A DNA stretch of 35,789 nucleotides from NCBI GenBank assembly GCA_913056305.1, contig CAJXMR010000033.1:1-35789 (forward strand). Reading direction: 5' to 3'. Below the pieces are notes generated by a model. That model was not told where the DNA came from. It did no database searches and worked only from the letters and a program-made list of their open reading frames with translations. A program made the translations under genes and the position numbers. Every line of letters begins with the position of its first letter. Positions within the stretch are counted from its first letter, which is position 1. Source of the stretch: an uncultured Ralstonia sp. (lineage in GTDB: Bacteria; Pseudomonadota; Gammaproteobacteria; Burkholderiales; Burkholderiaceae). Shown here in pieces: positions 1 through 8,650 of this stretch.

Positions 1-539
1 CGCAGGCGCAGGCGGTGATGTTCTGCGTGATGGACGTGTCCGGCTCGATGGACGAGAGCCGCAAAGACCTCGCCAAGCGCTTCTTCATGCTGCTCTACCT
101 GTTCCTGAAGCGGAACTACGAGCGCATCGATGTCATCTTCATCCGTCACCACACCGTGGCCAAGGAGGTGGATGAGGAAGACTTCTTCCATTCGCGCGAA
201 TCCGGCGGCACGGTCGTATCGAGCGCGCTCAAACTGGTCGCGGAAGTGATCCACGATCGCTACCCGCCCAGTCAGTGGAACATCTACTGCGCGCAGGTTT
301 CCGACGGAGACAACTGGGCAGGCGATTCGGAGCTGTGCTCGCGCCTGCTGCGCGAGTCGATCCTGCCTGTGGTGCAGTACTACGCCTATATCGAGGTGGC
401 GTCGGAAGAACCGCAGAATCTGTGGGAGGAGTATCTTGCAGTGAAGGCTGCGTACGACCACTTCGCGATGCAGCGCATCATCAAGGCCGACGAGATCTAT
501 CCGGTGTTGCACGATCTGTTCCAGAAGCGCGTCGCGTGA
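1..539 (+). CDS. DUF444/YeaH family protein, 3' part
   Basis: The gene runs in from the left edge; its first complete codon is at base 3 and the stop is TGA 537-539, so about 179 C-terminal residues are visible. The segment opens with a von Willebrand A-like fold marked by a DVSGSM metal-site (MIDAS-like) motif, followed by a central GGT and a VSDGDN segment, as in the DUF444/YeaH family. These proteins are usually encoded between the PrkA serine kinase and SpoVR and are tied to nutrient and stationary-phase stress; the biochemical role is unknown. The spoVR-type gene follows 82 bp downstream, which supports the assignment and suggests that prkA lies just outside the window. Confidence 0.9.
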   Translation, partial: QAQAVMFCVMDVSGSMDESRKDLAKRFFMLLYLFLKRNYERIDVIFIRHHTVAKEVDEEDFFHSRESGGTVVSSALKLVAEVIHDRYPPSQWNIYCAQVSDGDNWAGDSELCSRLLRESILPVVQYYAYIEVASEEPQNLWEEYLAVKAAYDHFAMQRIIKADEIYPVLHDLFQKRVA

Positions 540-621
540 TCGGCGGCATGTTGCAAGCAGTGCACGGGGTTGCTTCGGAGAACACGCTACGTGGTGTGTG
601 AGGGAGTCAACGGGAGCGCGC

Positions 622-2130
622 ATGGCCTACCTATCCACAGGCTCGGAATGGACCTTCGAGCTGATCAGGCGCTACGACCAGAGCATCGCCCGGATTGCCG
701 CCGAGTTCGGGCTGGACACCTATCCGAACCAGATCGAGATCATCACGGCCGAGCAGATGCTCGACGCCTATGCCTCGTCCGGCCTGCCGCTGGGCTACAA
801 CCACTGGTCGTACGGCAAGCACTTCCTGGCCTCTGAGCGCAGCTACCAGCGCGGCCACATGGGGTTGGCCTATGAGATCGTCATCAACTCCAACCCCTGC
901 ATCGCCTACCTGATGGAGGAGAACACCCTGCCGATGCAGGCGCTGACGATCGCGCATGCCTGCTATGGGCACAACTCGTTCTTCAAGGGCAACTACCTGT
1001 TCCGCACCTGGACCAACGCCGACGCCATCGTCGACTACCTGCTGTTCGCCAAGAACTACGTGGCCGAATGTGAGCAACGCTACGGCGAGCAGGAGGTGGA
1101 GCTGTTGCTCGATTCGTGCCACGCGCTGCAGAACTATGGTGTCGACCGCTACCGGCGGCCCAAGAAGCTGTCGATCACGGAGGAGAAGGCGCTCCAGGCC
1201 GAGCGGGAGAAATACCTGGAGATGCAGGTCAACGACCTGTGGCGCACGTTGCCCAAGCACCGCTCGCATGCGGTGGCGACCGTGGATGCGGCGCCCGAGC
1301 CGGAACCGAAATTCCCGCCCGAACCGGAGGAGAACCTCCTCTACTTCATCGAGAAGAACGCGCCCAAGCTGCGCCCGTGGCAGCGGGAGATCGTGCGCAT
1401 CGTGCGCAAGATCGCGCAGTATTTCTATCCGCAGCGGCAGACCAAGGTGATGAACGAGGGCTGGGCCACGTTCTGGCACTACACCATCCTGCACCAGCTC
1501 TACGACGAGAAGCTCGTCAACGATGCCTTCATGCTGGAGCTGCTGCAGGCGCACACCAACGTGATCTACCAGCCGCCGTATTACCACCCGGGCTACAACG
1601 GCCTCAACCCGTACACGCTCGGCTTCCAGATGTTTCAGGACATCCGTCGAATCTGCGAGGCGCCGACCGACGAAGATGCCCGCTGGGCGCCCGAGATCGC
1701 CGGCAGCGACTGGCGTGAGACGCTCGACTTCGCCATGCGCAACTTCAAGGACGAGAGCTTCCTGCTGCAGTTCCTGTCGCCGCGGGTGATCCGCGAGCTC
1801 AAGCTGTTCTCTGTGCTGGATGACGACCGCGAGTCCAAGCTGCGCGTCACCGCCATCCACGACGACGAGGGCTACCGCATGATCCGCCAACTGCTGGCGA
1901 GCCAGTATGACCTGTCGAACGTCGAGCCCAATATCCAGGTGACCAACGTCGACGTGGGTGGCGACCGCTCGCTGACGCTGCGCCATCTGCAGAGCAATCG
2001 TCGGCCCCTGGCGCCCAACTACCAAGAAATGGTGCGGCACGTGGCCCGGCTGTGGGGCTTCACCAGCCGGCTGGAGGTGGTCTACGAAGACGGCCGGCGC
2101 GAGATGAAGGTCGAGTGCAAGCCGGAGTAG
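622..2130 (+). CDS. SpoVR family protein (YcgB-like)
   Basis: A 502-residue cytoplasmic protein of the SpoVR/YcgB family, close to the usual length of about 510. Recognisable family segments are HNSFFKGNYLF near residue 117 and NEGWATFWHY near residue 278, with a charged linker (PEPEPKFPPEPEEN) between them. In Bacillus SpoVR is needed for spore cortex formation; in Gram-negative bacteria the family belongs to the PrkA-YeaH-YcgB stress group and its activity is unknown. I chose ATG 622 because GGGAG lies at 612-616, 5 bases before it; an in-frame GTG at 598 lacks such a site. The gene sits directly after the yeaH-type gene and is probably cotranscribed with it. Confidence 0.92.
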   Translation: MAYLSTGSEWTFELIRRYDQSIARIAAEFGLDTYPNQIEIITAEQMLDAYASSGLPLGYNHWSYGKHFLASERSYQRGHMGLAYEIVINSNPCIAYLMEENTLPMQALTIAHACYGHNSFFKGNYLFRTWTNADAIVDYLLFAKNYVAECEQRYGEQEVELLLDSCHALQNYGVDRYRRPKKLSITEEKALQAEREKYLEMQVNDLWRTLPKHRSHAVATVDAAPEPEPKFPPEPEENLLYFIEKNAPKLRPWQREIVRIVRKIAQYFYPQRQTKVMNEGWATFWHYTILHQLYDEKLVNDAFMLELLQAHTNVIYQPPYYHPGYNGLNPYTLGFQMFQDIRRICEAPTDEDARWAPEIAGSDWRETLDFAMRNFKDESFLLQFLSPRVIRELKLFSVLDDDRESKLRVTAIHDDEGYRMIRQLLASQYDLSNVEPNIQVTNVDVGGDRSLTLRHLQSNRRPLAPNYQEMVRHVARLWGFTSRLEVVYEDGRREMKVECKPE

Positions 2131-2131
2131 C

Positions 2132-2157
2132 GCGCCGGAGTCAGGTGCGTCCGGCGC
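2132..2157. terminator. Hairpin between convergent spoVR-type and glycosyltransferase genes
   Basis: Arms GCGCCGGA (2132-2139) and TCCGGCGC (2150-2157) are perfectly complementary, with a 10-base loop. It starts 2 bases after the spoVR stop and lies in the 39-bp gap to the convergent glycosyltransferase gene. There is no T-run on either side, so it may act as a transcript-end stabiliser or a weak bidirectional terminator. Confidence 0.45.
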
Positions 2158-2169
2158 AGCGTTTGACGC

Positions 2170-2964
2170 CTAGCGCCGGGCTGGCGCGTGGGGATGGCCA
2201 TCGCGCCTGAAGCGCCGCGCGATCAGCATGGGCAGGCGCAGCAGGAAGCCGAACACCAGCCGCAGGTGCATCGATACCAACAGCACGTTGTCGCGACCGT
2301 AGTGGAAGTGCGAGACGCCGCCCTCGGCCTTGCGGAAATAGCGCACGGGCGCTTCCAGACGGATCGGGCGCACTCCCGCCCAGCACAGGCGCACGGCCGC
2401 TTCCGGATCGAAGTCGAAGCCGCGCATCCAGGGCTGGCGATGCATGATCGCGGCCAGCGGCGCGATCGGATAAATGCGGAATCCAAACAGCGAATCGCCG
2501 ATGCCGGACCACAGGGTTTCGATGTCGGTGAACAGGTTCGACAGGCGCCGGCCCTGCACGCGTACCTGCGGTGCGCTGGCGTCGAACTTCGGCAATCCCA
2601 GCACCATCGTGTCGGTCGCGGCCTGTGAGGCGGCCATGAAGGCGGGGATCAGGTGGGCGGGGTGCTGGCCGTCCGAATCCATCGTCAGCACATGCGTGAA
2701 GCCCTGCGCCGCCGCCGCATTGAGCCCGGCGAGCACCGCGACTCCCTTGCCCCGGTTGCGCGACAGCACGATCACGCGCAGCCCCGGGTCCTGCTCGGCC
2801 ATGGCCTGCAGGCGGTCGGTGCTGCCGTCGGTGCTGCCGTCGACCACCACCCAGACGGGATTCCATTGCGCGCGCGCGCTGCGCACGGTGTCTTCCACCT
2901 TGACGCCCGGGTTGTAGCTGGGAATCAGGACGAGGTGCGTGGAGGAGGCGCGGTTCGATGGCAT
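2170..2964 (-). CDS. Family 2 glycosyltransferase of the aryl-polyene-type cluster
   Basis: A 264-residue GT-A fold glycosyltransferase, like the dolichyl-phosphate mannose synthase branch of GT2. The N-terminus has LIPSYNPG, then VVVDGSTDGST, and the DxD-type motif DSDGQHP near residue 95 for metal and nucleotide-sugar binding. The C-terminal part has an arginine-rich stretch (LLRLPMLIARRFRR) that may rest on the inner membrane. It is the last gene of the leftward operon, 23 bp after the ketoreductase gene. Glycosyltransferases occur in aryl polyene and xanthomonadin clusters, where they are thought to help join the polyene to a lipid or sugar anchor; that role is inferred here from context. 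ATG 2964 is the first start after the upstream stop that preserves the fold. Confidence 0.85.
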   Translation of the reverse strand: MPSNRASSTHLVLIPSYNPGVKVEDTVRSARAQWNPVWVVVDGSTDGSTDRLQAMAEQDPGLRVIVLSRNRGKGVAVLAGLNAAAAQGFTHVLTMDSDGQHPAHLIPAFMAASQAATDTMVLGLPKFDASAPQVRVQGRRLSNLFTDIETLWSGIGDSLFGFRIYPIAPLAAIMHRQPWMRGFDFDPEAAVRLCWAGVRPIRLEAPVRYFRKAEGGVSHFHYGRDNVLLVSMHLRLVFGFLLRLPMLIARRFRRDGHPHAPARR

Positions 2965-2987
2965 TGCTGGGTCGAAAGGATGCGTGG

Positions 2988-3704
2988 TTATGCGAGCCCG
3001 CCGTTGACCGACAGCACTTGCGCCGTGACGTAGGCGGCGGCATCGGATGCCAGGTACGCCACCATGCCCGCCACGTCTTCCGGCTGGCCGGCACGCTGGG
3101 CCGGCACCAGCTGCTTGATGCGCTCGGGCGGGAAGGCCTGCTCGGCCATTGGCGAGGCAATGATGCCGGGTGCCACCGCGTTGACCGTGATGCCACGCGA
3201 CGCAAGTTCCAGCGCCAGCGACTTGGTGGCGCCAATTAACCCTGCCTTGGCGGCCGCATAGTTGACCTGGCCGCGATTGCCCATCACACCCGCTACCGAG
3301 GCGATGTTGATGATGCGCCCCCAGCGCGTGCGGATCATGGGCATCAGCAGCGGCTGAGTGACATTGAAGAAGCCATTGAGCGACACGTCGATCACGCGGC
3401 GCCATTGCTCCCGCGTCATGCCCGCCATCGGTGCATCGTCGTGGACGCCGGCGTTGTTGACGAGGATCTGCACCGGCGCGCCGTCCAGGACGCGGGCCAG
3501 CGCTGCCTCGGTCGCATCGGCATCGGTCACATCAAAGGCAATGGCGTGCGCAGCGCCGCCGGCCGCGACGATCCGTTGGGCGACGGCTTCCGCTTGCGCG
3601 AGGTTGTGATTCGCGTGGACCCAGACCTCGTGGCCAGCCTGGGCCAGCGACACGCTGATGGCCTGCCCGAGTGCGCCACTGCCACCTGTCACGAGCGCGC
3701 GCAT
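2988..3704 (-). CDS. 3-oxoacyl-ACP reductase (FabG/ApeQ-like SDR)
   Basis: A 238-residue short-chain dehydrogenase. It starts with the Rossmann motif TGGSGALG (residues 6-13), has NNAG at 83-86, and carries the catalytic Ser136 and Tyr149-x3-Lys153. The end (VLSVNGGLA) is typical of FabG. It should reduce the 3-keto group on ACP-bound intermediates with NAD(P)H. Set between an ACP and a glycosyltransferase gene, and opposite ketosynthase and dehydratase genes, it is most likely the dedicated polyene ketoreductase and not the housekeeping FabG. The start at 3704 has GGGAG about 10 bases upstream on the minus strand, slightly far. Confidence 0.88.
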   Translation of the reverse strand: MRALVTGGSGALGQAISVSLAQAGHEVWVHANHNLAQAEAVAQRIVAAGGAAHAIAFDVTDADATEAALARVLDGAPVQILVNNAGVHDDAPMAGMTREQWRRVIDVSLNGFFNVTQPLLMPMIRTRWGRIINIASVAGVMGNRGQVNYAAAKAGLIGATKSLALELASRGITVNAVAPGIIASPMAEQAFPPERIKQLVPAQRAGQPEDVAGMVAYLASDAAAYVTAQVLSVNGGLA

Positions 3705-3813
3705 CGCTGGTTCACTCCCATGCGTTGTCGGTTCCCACGATGACTACCGTGCCAGTGCTTGCGCAATTCGAAAATAGGCCGGTCGGATAGTGGGCGGATG
3801 AGACGGTGCCGCA

Positions 3814-4074
3814 TCAGCGGGCGCGGTGCGCGGCGACATAAGCCGCCAACGAACCCAGCGTGGCGAAGATCTTTTCGTTATCCGGATTGCCCGAGCGCAG
3901 TTCGAAGCCGTATTTCTTCGAGATCAGCAGGGCGATTTCCAGAATATCGATGGAGTCGAGCGCAAAACCTTCGCCGTATAACGGAGTGTCGGCGGTCACG
4001 GTTTCGAGTTGAATATCTTCGAGATTCAATTCGCCGATCATCAATGCGGCGAGCTCTTTTTCCAGTTCATTCAT
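3814..4074 (-). CDS. Acyl carrier protein of the aryl-polyene-type cluster
   Basis: An 86-residue acidic carrier protein. The phosphopantetheine site is Ser41 in LDSIDILEIAL; the family consensus is DSL, here DSI. The following helix II and the ISKKYG segment are typical of polyketide/fatty-acid ACPs, including ApeE/ApeF and XanC. It would carry the growing polyene between ligase, ketosynthase, reductase and dehydratase. I chose ATG 4074 because the 25 upstream in-frame residues do not look like an ACP. It is the first gene of the leftward operon, 109 bp before the ketoreductase gene. Experimentally studied aryl polyene clusters have two ACPs; only one is visible here. Confidence 0.88.
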   Translation of the reverse strand: MNELEKELAALMIGELNLEDIQLETVTADTPLYGEGFALDSIDILEIALLISKKYGFELRSGNPDNEKIFATLGSLAAYVAAHRAR

Positions 4075-4593
4075 CGTGCTTGCACGCGAGCGGCTCACAG
4101 CATGGGACGCGGCCAGAAACGACGTCCAATGCGCGCGAAGCCTTGTCAACCTGCCCGCGTCATTTGGGGGTCGTTTAAGCTAGGCGGATTCTAGACGAAG
4201 GGTTACACATCGTATACCGCGCAACCGTGACAAAGCCCCGGGACTGCCGGCCCCCCGTGTGTGACGCCTACGCACGGATGGCTTGCGTGGTGCGGGGAAG
4301 GGAAGGCCGCCTGCGGCGCATAGCGGCGCCAATTCGTACAAACGGTTACAAAACACAGCGGCCCCGGCCCCGGAGATGTCCGCCCAGGGCTCTAGAATGT
4401 GCCCGCCAAAACGCACCGGCCGCAATGACCGGCCACATGAGATGCGTATGATGAATGGCAAGGCCGGCGGGGGCCGGCAGACCCTGGCAGACCCCGGCGG
4501 GTCTGCGTTGACGTACCCAACTATGCAGTGCAAGTCTTGTTTCCATCTTCCGGTCAGCCGACGTGTGGTCTGCCGCCCCATCGGGAGGGCGCG
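4075..4593. other. 519-bp divergent intergenic region of the polyene cluster
   Basis: No coding sequence is convincing here. It must hold the promoters of both the ACP operon (leftward) and the membrane-protein/ligase operon (rightward). Related segments GGGTTACACA (4200-4209) and ACGGTTACAAAA (4343-4354) could be copies of a regulator site. TAGAAT hexamers occur on the minus strand at 4189-4194 and on the plus strand at 4394-4399, but neither has a good -35 partner, so activator-dependent promoters are possible. The right end contains the hairpin listed separately. Confidence 0.6.
4477..4506 (+). promoter_or_regulatory. Leader hairpin with two competing left arms
   Basis: GCAGACCC occurs twice, at 4477-4484 and 4487-4494. 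Both copies are complementary to GGGTCTGC at 4499-4506. The proximal pair gives a perfect 8-bp stem with a 4-base loop; the distal pair gives the same stem with a 14-base loop. The element lies about 90 bp before the first rightward gene of the cluster. It could be an RNA switch, an operator or a small duplication; there is no T-run after it. Confidence 0.4.
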
Positions 4594-5250
4594 TTGGGCA
4601 CGCTGAGTGGCTTCGCACGCGGGGCCGCGGGCATCGCTGCGGTCGTGGCGTACCAGCTTGGCGCGCACTACGCGGCCGCCACGCCGGGTGCGCATGGCTT
4701 CGGGCTCGCCATGGCACTCGTGCCGCCGCTGGCGATTGCGCTGGTGGCCGTATTGCGCTCGGCGCGGCGTGTCTGGCTGCTGCCGCTCTGGGTGGTCGTT
4801 TGCGCGGCGCTCTGGTTGGCGCGCGTGCCACTCGCTGGCCATTTCGAGTGGGGCCTGTACCTGGAGCACGTCGGCTTCAACCTGACGATGGCGGTCGTGT
4901 TCGGCCACACGCTCGCGGCCGGGCGCGAACCGCTGTGCAGCCGGTTCGCGGTGATGGTCCACGGCACGCTCACGCCGGCGGTCGCGCGCTATACGCGGCA
5001 GATCACGCTTGCGTGGACGCTGTTCTTCCTGGCGACGGCCGCGGTGTCCACGCTGCTGTTTGCAATGTCGTCGATTGTCGTCTGGGCCACCTTTGCCAAC
5101 TACCTGGCGCTGCCGTTGGTGGGCGTGATGTTCGTCGCCGAGTATGCGTGCCGGTGCATCGTGCTGCGAGACGAGCCGCGCGCCAGCCTGTTCGATTCCG
5201 TGCGTGCCTACCGTCAATCGACGCAGGCGCGAGCGGACCACGCTCGATGA
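4594..5250 (+). CDS. Integral membrane protein of the aryl-polyene-type cluster (ApeG/COG4648-like)
   Basis: A roughly 218-residue protein with about five hydrophobic segments, for example in GIAAVVAYQLGAHY, FGLAMALVPPLAIALVAVL, LLPLWVVVCAALW and TLFFLATAAVSTLLF. The short conserved-looking loop LYLEHVGFNLTMAVVFG separates the third and fourth. It resembles the predicted membrane protein found in aryl polyene clusters (ApeG), whose role is unknown. An unusual start is proposed: TTG at 4594, which has GGGAGG (4583-4588) 5 bases upstream. A GTG at 4528 in the same frame lacks a ribosome site and would add 22 residues without a signal. The stop overlaps the next start (ATGA at 5247-5250), so translation is probably coupled. 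Confidence 0.75.
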   Translation: MGTLSGFARGAAGIAAVVAYQLGAHYAAATPGAHGFGLAMALVPPLAIALVAVLRSARRVWLLPLWVVVCAALWLARVPLAGHFEWGLYLEHVGFNLTMAVVFGHTLAAGREPLCSRFAVMVHGTLTPAVARYTRQITLAWTLFFLATAAVSTLLFAMSSIVVWATFANYLALPLVGVMFVAEYACRCIVLRDEPRASLFDSVRAYRQSTQARADHAR

Positions 5251-7040
5251 ACCGCCGACCGTGCTGCCTGGCACCGCTGCCACACGGATGGCTTGCCATG
5301 CCTTGTATTGACGCGATGCCGAGTTACCCGCTGGTATCCCATCCTTCGTTGGACCAGACCATCGCCTGGCGAGATGGCGCGCCGGTTTCCGTGCGCGCGT
5401 TCCTGGTCGATGTGACGCAGCTGGCCGCAGTGCTCCCTGCGGGTGGTCACGTCTTCAACGCCTGCGCCGACCGCTACCGTTTTGCCGTCGGCTTGTGTGC
5501 GACGCTGGTCGCGGGCAAGGTCAGCCTGCTGCCGCCCATGCAGACGCCCGAGATGGTGCGCCAGCTGGCGGCCTTCGCACCCGATGTGTTCTGCCTGCAC
5601 GACGCTCCGGACTGCGCCATCGATCTGCCGCGCTTGCGCTATCCGGCGCTGCCTCAGCCGGCCGACGCTCCCGTCGAGGTCCCGCAGATCGACGCCGCGC
5701 AGGTCATGGCCTACCTGTTCACTTCCGGCTCGACAGGGACGCCCGTGCCGCATCGCAAGACATGGGGCGCGCTGGTCCGCGCCATGCAGGCGGCGACCGA
5801 CCGCCTCGGGTTGCGAGATGGGTGCGCCTACACGCTGGTCGGGACGGTGCCCGCGCAGCACATGTACGGCTTTGAGGTGACAGTGCTGCTGGCCCTGCAG
5901 GGCGGCCTGGCCTTCAGCAACGGGCAGCCGTTCTATCCGGCCGATATCCGCGCTGCGCTTGAAGCGGTACCGCAGCCGCGCGTGCTGGTGACCTCGCCCA
6001 TCCACCTGCGCGCGCTGCTCGCGTCGGAGCAGGCGCTGCCGCCGGCCGCGCTGGTGCTGTCGGCCACCGCGCCGCTCGCCCAAGCGCTAGCGCAGGAGGC
6101 CGAGACGCGCCTCGCCGCGCCGCTGGTAGAAATCTACGGCAGCACCGAGACCGGCCAGGTCGCGTCGCGGCGGACGGCTCGGGAGGACACCTGGCACCTG
6201 TACCCGGGGTTGCGGCTGGCGTCGCGTGCCAGTGCGGACGAAGATGACGGGCCGACCGTCTGGGTGTCGGGTGGTCACGTGGAAACACCCGTGCCGATGG
6301 GCGATTCACTTGAGTTGCTCGACGACACGGATTTTCGCCTGCACGGCCGCAAGGCCGATCTCATCAACATCGCCGGCAAGCGCACCTCGCTGGCCTATCT
6401 GAACCATCAGCTCACCGCGATACCGGGCGTGGTGGATGGCGTGTTCTTCATGCCGGACGACAGCACGGCCGCCGCGCACCAGCAGGGTGGGGAGCCGGTG
6501 GCGCGTCTGGCCGCGCTGGTGGTGGCGCCCGGTCTTGCCGCCGCCGACGTGCAGCACGCGCTGCGCGAGCGCATCGATGCGGCGTTCCTGCCGCGCCCGC
6601 TGCTTTTGGTGGAAGCGCTGCCGCGCAATGCCACGGGCAAGTTGCCGCGCGATGTGCTCGCCGGGCTTGTCGCGCAGCATGCGCTGCACACGCGCAGCGG
6701 GGGCGCGGGCAAGCTGCTGCTGCGCTTCACGATTCCGACCGACCACCCGGCCATGCCCGGTCATTTCCCCGGGCACCCGATCGTGCCGGGTGTGGTGCTG
6801 CTCGACCACGCCATCAGCGCGATCGGTGCGGCGCTGGGCCGATCGGTTGACGCGTGCCGGCTGAGCTCGGCCAAGTTCCCGAGCCCGGCCGCGCCGGGCG
6901 TGCCGCTCGACGTAGCTTTCGAGGCCACGGCCAGTGGCGCGATCCGCTTTAGCGTGTGCGACGGCGCCCGCGAGGTGGCCAGCGGTGTGCTGTCCGCGCC
7001 GTCGACCCCGTCAACCACCTTGGAGGCCGTGCCCACATGA
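5247..7040 (+). CDS. AMP-dependent ligase fused to hotdog dehydratase (ApeH-ApeI-like)
   Basis: A 597-residue two-domain protein. Residues about 30-480 form an acyl/aryl adenylating enzyme: P-loop FTSGSTGTP near 156, YGSTETG near 297, FRLHGRKADLINIAGKR near 365, and the C-terminal lysine motif NATGKLPR near 464. Residues about 490-597 form a FabA/FabZ-like hotdog domain with HFPGHPIVPG near 506. The predicted job is to activate an aromatic or fatty starter acid with ATP and load it on the ACP, while the second domain dehydrates or edits acyl-ACP. In the E. coli aryl polyene cluster these are separate proteins, ApeH and ApeI. ATG 5247 overlaps the upstream stop; later in-frame ATGs at 5298 and 5316 are possible alternatives. 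Confidence 0.85.
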   Translation: MNRRPCCLAPLPHGWLAMPCIDAMPSYPLVSHPSLDQTIAWRDGAPVSVRAFLVDVTQLAAVLPAGGHVFNACADRYRFAVGLCATLVAGKVSLLPPMQTPEMVRQLAAFAPDVFCLHDAPDCAIDLPRLRYPALPQPADAPVEVPQIDAAQVMAYLFTSGSTGTPVPHRKTWGALVRAMQAATDRLGLRDGCAYTLVGTVPAQHMYGFEVTVLLALQGGLAFSNGQPFYPADIRAALEAVPQPRVLVTSPIHLRALLASEQALPPAALVLSATAPLAQALAQEAETRLAAPLVEIYGSTETGQVASRRTAREDTWHLYPGLRLASRASADEDDGPTVWVSGGHVETPVPMGDSLELLDDTDFRLHGRKADLINIAGKRTSLAYLNHQLTAIPGVVDGVFFMPDDSTAAAHQQGGEPVARLAALVVAPGLAAADVQHALRERIDAAFLPRPLLLVEALPRNATGKLPRDVLAGLVAQHALHTRSGGAGKLLLRFTIPTDHPAMPGHFPGHPIVPGVVLLDHAISAIGAALGRSVDACRLSSAKFPSPAAPGVPLDVAFEATASGAIRFSVCDGAREVASGVLSAPSTPSTTLEAVPT

Positions 7041-8011
7041 AGCGCACCGAGTGGGCCGAGCGTGAGGAGCGCAGCAACGTACCGCTGCTGCGCGCCATGA
7101 CCTGGATTTCGCTGCGCTGCGGGCGGCCGTTCGGCCGCGTCGTGCTGCGGCTGGTGGCGGCCTATTTCGTGGTGTTCTCGCCGGCGGCGCGCCGGGCCTC
7201 GCGCGACTATCTGCGCCGCGTGCTTGGCCGGCCGGCAAGCTGGCGCGACGTCTACCAGCATGTCTTCACCTTTGCCGCCACGATCCACGACCGTATCTAC
7301 CTGATGCACGGGCGCTTCGACCTGTTCGATATCCACCTGCACGGGGAAGCGCTGATCAGCGCGGCGCTTGCGCAGGGGCGCGGCGTGTTCCTGGTGGGCG
7401 CGCATCTGGGCAGCTTCGAGGTGGTGCGCGCGCTCGGGCGCACGCAGCCAGACATGCGGGTCGTCATCACAATGTACGAGGACAATGCGCGCCGGATCAA
7501 CGAGACGCTCGCCGCTGTGAATCCGGCCGCCAAACCGGAGGTGATCGCCCTTGGGCGCGTGGATGCGATGCTCAAGGTGCGCGAGGCGCTCGACCGCAAC
7601 TGCATGGTCGGCATGCTGGCCGACCGTACGCTGCTGCGCGAAGCCGGCAATTCGACGCAGCGCGTGCCCTTTCTCGGCACGCCGGCCGCGTTTCCGCTCG
7701 GGCCGCTGCACATGGCGGCAATGCTCAAGCGCCCGGTGGTGTTCATGACGGGCCTGTATCGTGGCGACAACCGCTACGAAGTCCGGTTTGAAGCGCTGGC
7801 CGACTTCTCGAACGTGCCACGCGATGAACGCACCGCCGCAGTCCAGGCCGCGCTGTCGCGCTATGTCGCACTGCTTGAGCAGACCTGCCGCGCCGCGCCG
7901 TACAACTGGTTCAACTACTTCGATTTCTGGCAGGGTGCCGACGATGAGGATGCGGCCAATGCGCACCACGCTGCATCGTCCGCCAATCAGCCAGCCACCC
8001 GGGAACCCTGA
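7037..8011 (+). CDS. LpxL/HtrB-like lysophospholipid acyltransferase
   Basis: A 324-residue member of the lauroyl/myristoyl acyltransferase family. The catalytic H-x4-E/D motif appears as AHLGSFE near residue 122, and GMLADRT near 195 matches the family's second conserved block. An N-terminal hydrophobic stretch (VVLRLVAAYFVVF) suggests inner-membrane attachment. In aryl polyene and xanthomonadin clusters such enzymes are proposed to attach the polyene acyl chain to a lipid-type anchor, so the pigment ends in the outer membrane; this is inference from the cluster. Start ATG 7037 overlaps the stop of the ligase gene (ATGA). The C-terminal tail of about 25 residues is low-complexity and Ala/Asn-rich. 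Confidence 0.82.
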   Translation: MKRTEWAEREERSNVPLLRAMTWISLRCGRPFGRVVLRLVAAYFVVFSPAARRASRDYLRRVLGRPASWRDVYQHVFTFAATIHDRIYLMHGRFDLFDIHLHGEALISAALAQGRGVFLVGAHLGSFEVVRALGRTQPDMRVVITMYEDNARRINETLAAVNPAAKPEVIALGRVDAMLKVREALDRNCMVGMLADRTLLREAGNSTQRVPFLGTPAAFPLGPLHMAAMLKRPVVFMTGLYRGDNRYEVRFEALADFSNVPRDERTAAVQAALSRYVALLEQTCRAAPYNWFNYFDFWQGADDEDAANAHHAASSANQPATREP

Positions 8012-8014
8012 CGC

Positions 8015-8647
8015 ATGACGCTCACGCGCCGCTTCCTTCGTGCCCGCCAACGGGCGTTCCTGGCCATCGCCGCCGCCATTGCCATCGTCGCTGTCATGGT
8101 TGCAGGCCCCGTCTGCGCCGAGGGGGCGGGCGCGCCCGGCTGGAACCTGGACCGCCTGATGTCCACCCTGGCGCGCAACAAGTCCGGCCGTGCCACCTTC
8201 GTCGAGACCAAGTACCTCTCGATTGCCGCGCAGCCCGTGGAGTCGTCCGGCGAGCTGGTGTTCGTGGCGCCGGATCATCTGGAAAAGCACACGCTCAGCC
8301 CCAAGCCGGAGCATCTCGTGGTCGACGGCGACAAGCTGACCATCGAGCGCAACCAGCGCAAGATGACGTTGCCACTGGGCCAGTACCCGGAGCTGAGCGC
8401 GTTCATCGACAGCATCCGCGCCACGCTGGCCGGTAACCGCTTCGCGCTGGAGCAGGTGTACAAGGTGGCGATCACGGGGCGGGGCGAAGACTGGACGCTC
8501 ACGCTCACCCCGCTCGACGCGCGCATGCTGAAGGCGGTCAGCACGATCACGCTCGATGGCACGCGCGACCGGTTGCGCAGCGTCGCCATCCAGCAGGCCG
8601 ACGGCGACCATTCGGTCATGCGGCTCAAAGACACCGCGCCCAACTGA
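8015..8647 (+). CDS. LolA-like outer-membrane lipoprotein carrier homologue
   Basis: A 210-residue periplasmic protein. An Arg-rich N-terminus (RRFLRARQR) and a hydrophobic core (AIAAAIAIVAVMVA) form a signal peptide with likely cleavage after VCA near residue 36. The mature part has the LolA/LolB-like half-barrel pattern: LMSTLARNKSGRATFVETKY at the start, then SGELVFVAPDHLEKHT. In aryl polyene clusters a LolA-like protein is thought to carry the lipid-linked pigment through the periplasm, working with the MMPL exporter encoded next. It lies 3 bp after the acyltransferase stop and 3 bp before the exporter start, so all are in one operon. Confidence 0.82.
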   Translation: MTLTRRFLRARQRAFLAIAAAIAIVAVMVAGPVCAEGAGAPGWNLDRLMSTLARNKSGRATFVETKYLSIAAQPVESSGELVFVAPDHLEKHTLSPKPEHLVVDGDKLTIERNQRKMTLPLGQYPELSAFIDSIRATLAGNRFALEQVYKVAITGRGEDWTLTLTPLDARMLKAVSTITLDGTRDRLRSVAIQQADGDHSVMRLKDTAPN

Positions 8648-8650
8648 CCG

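Noticed and set aside
631-2040. Open frame of 469 codons on the minus strand
   Set aside because: It lies fully inside the spoVR-type gene, has biased Val/Arg/His-rich composition and no family features; GC-rich DNA gives such antisense shadows.
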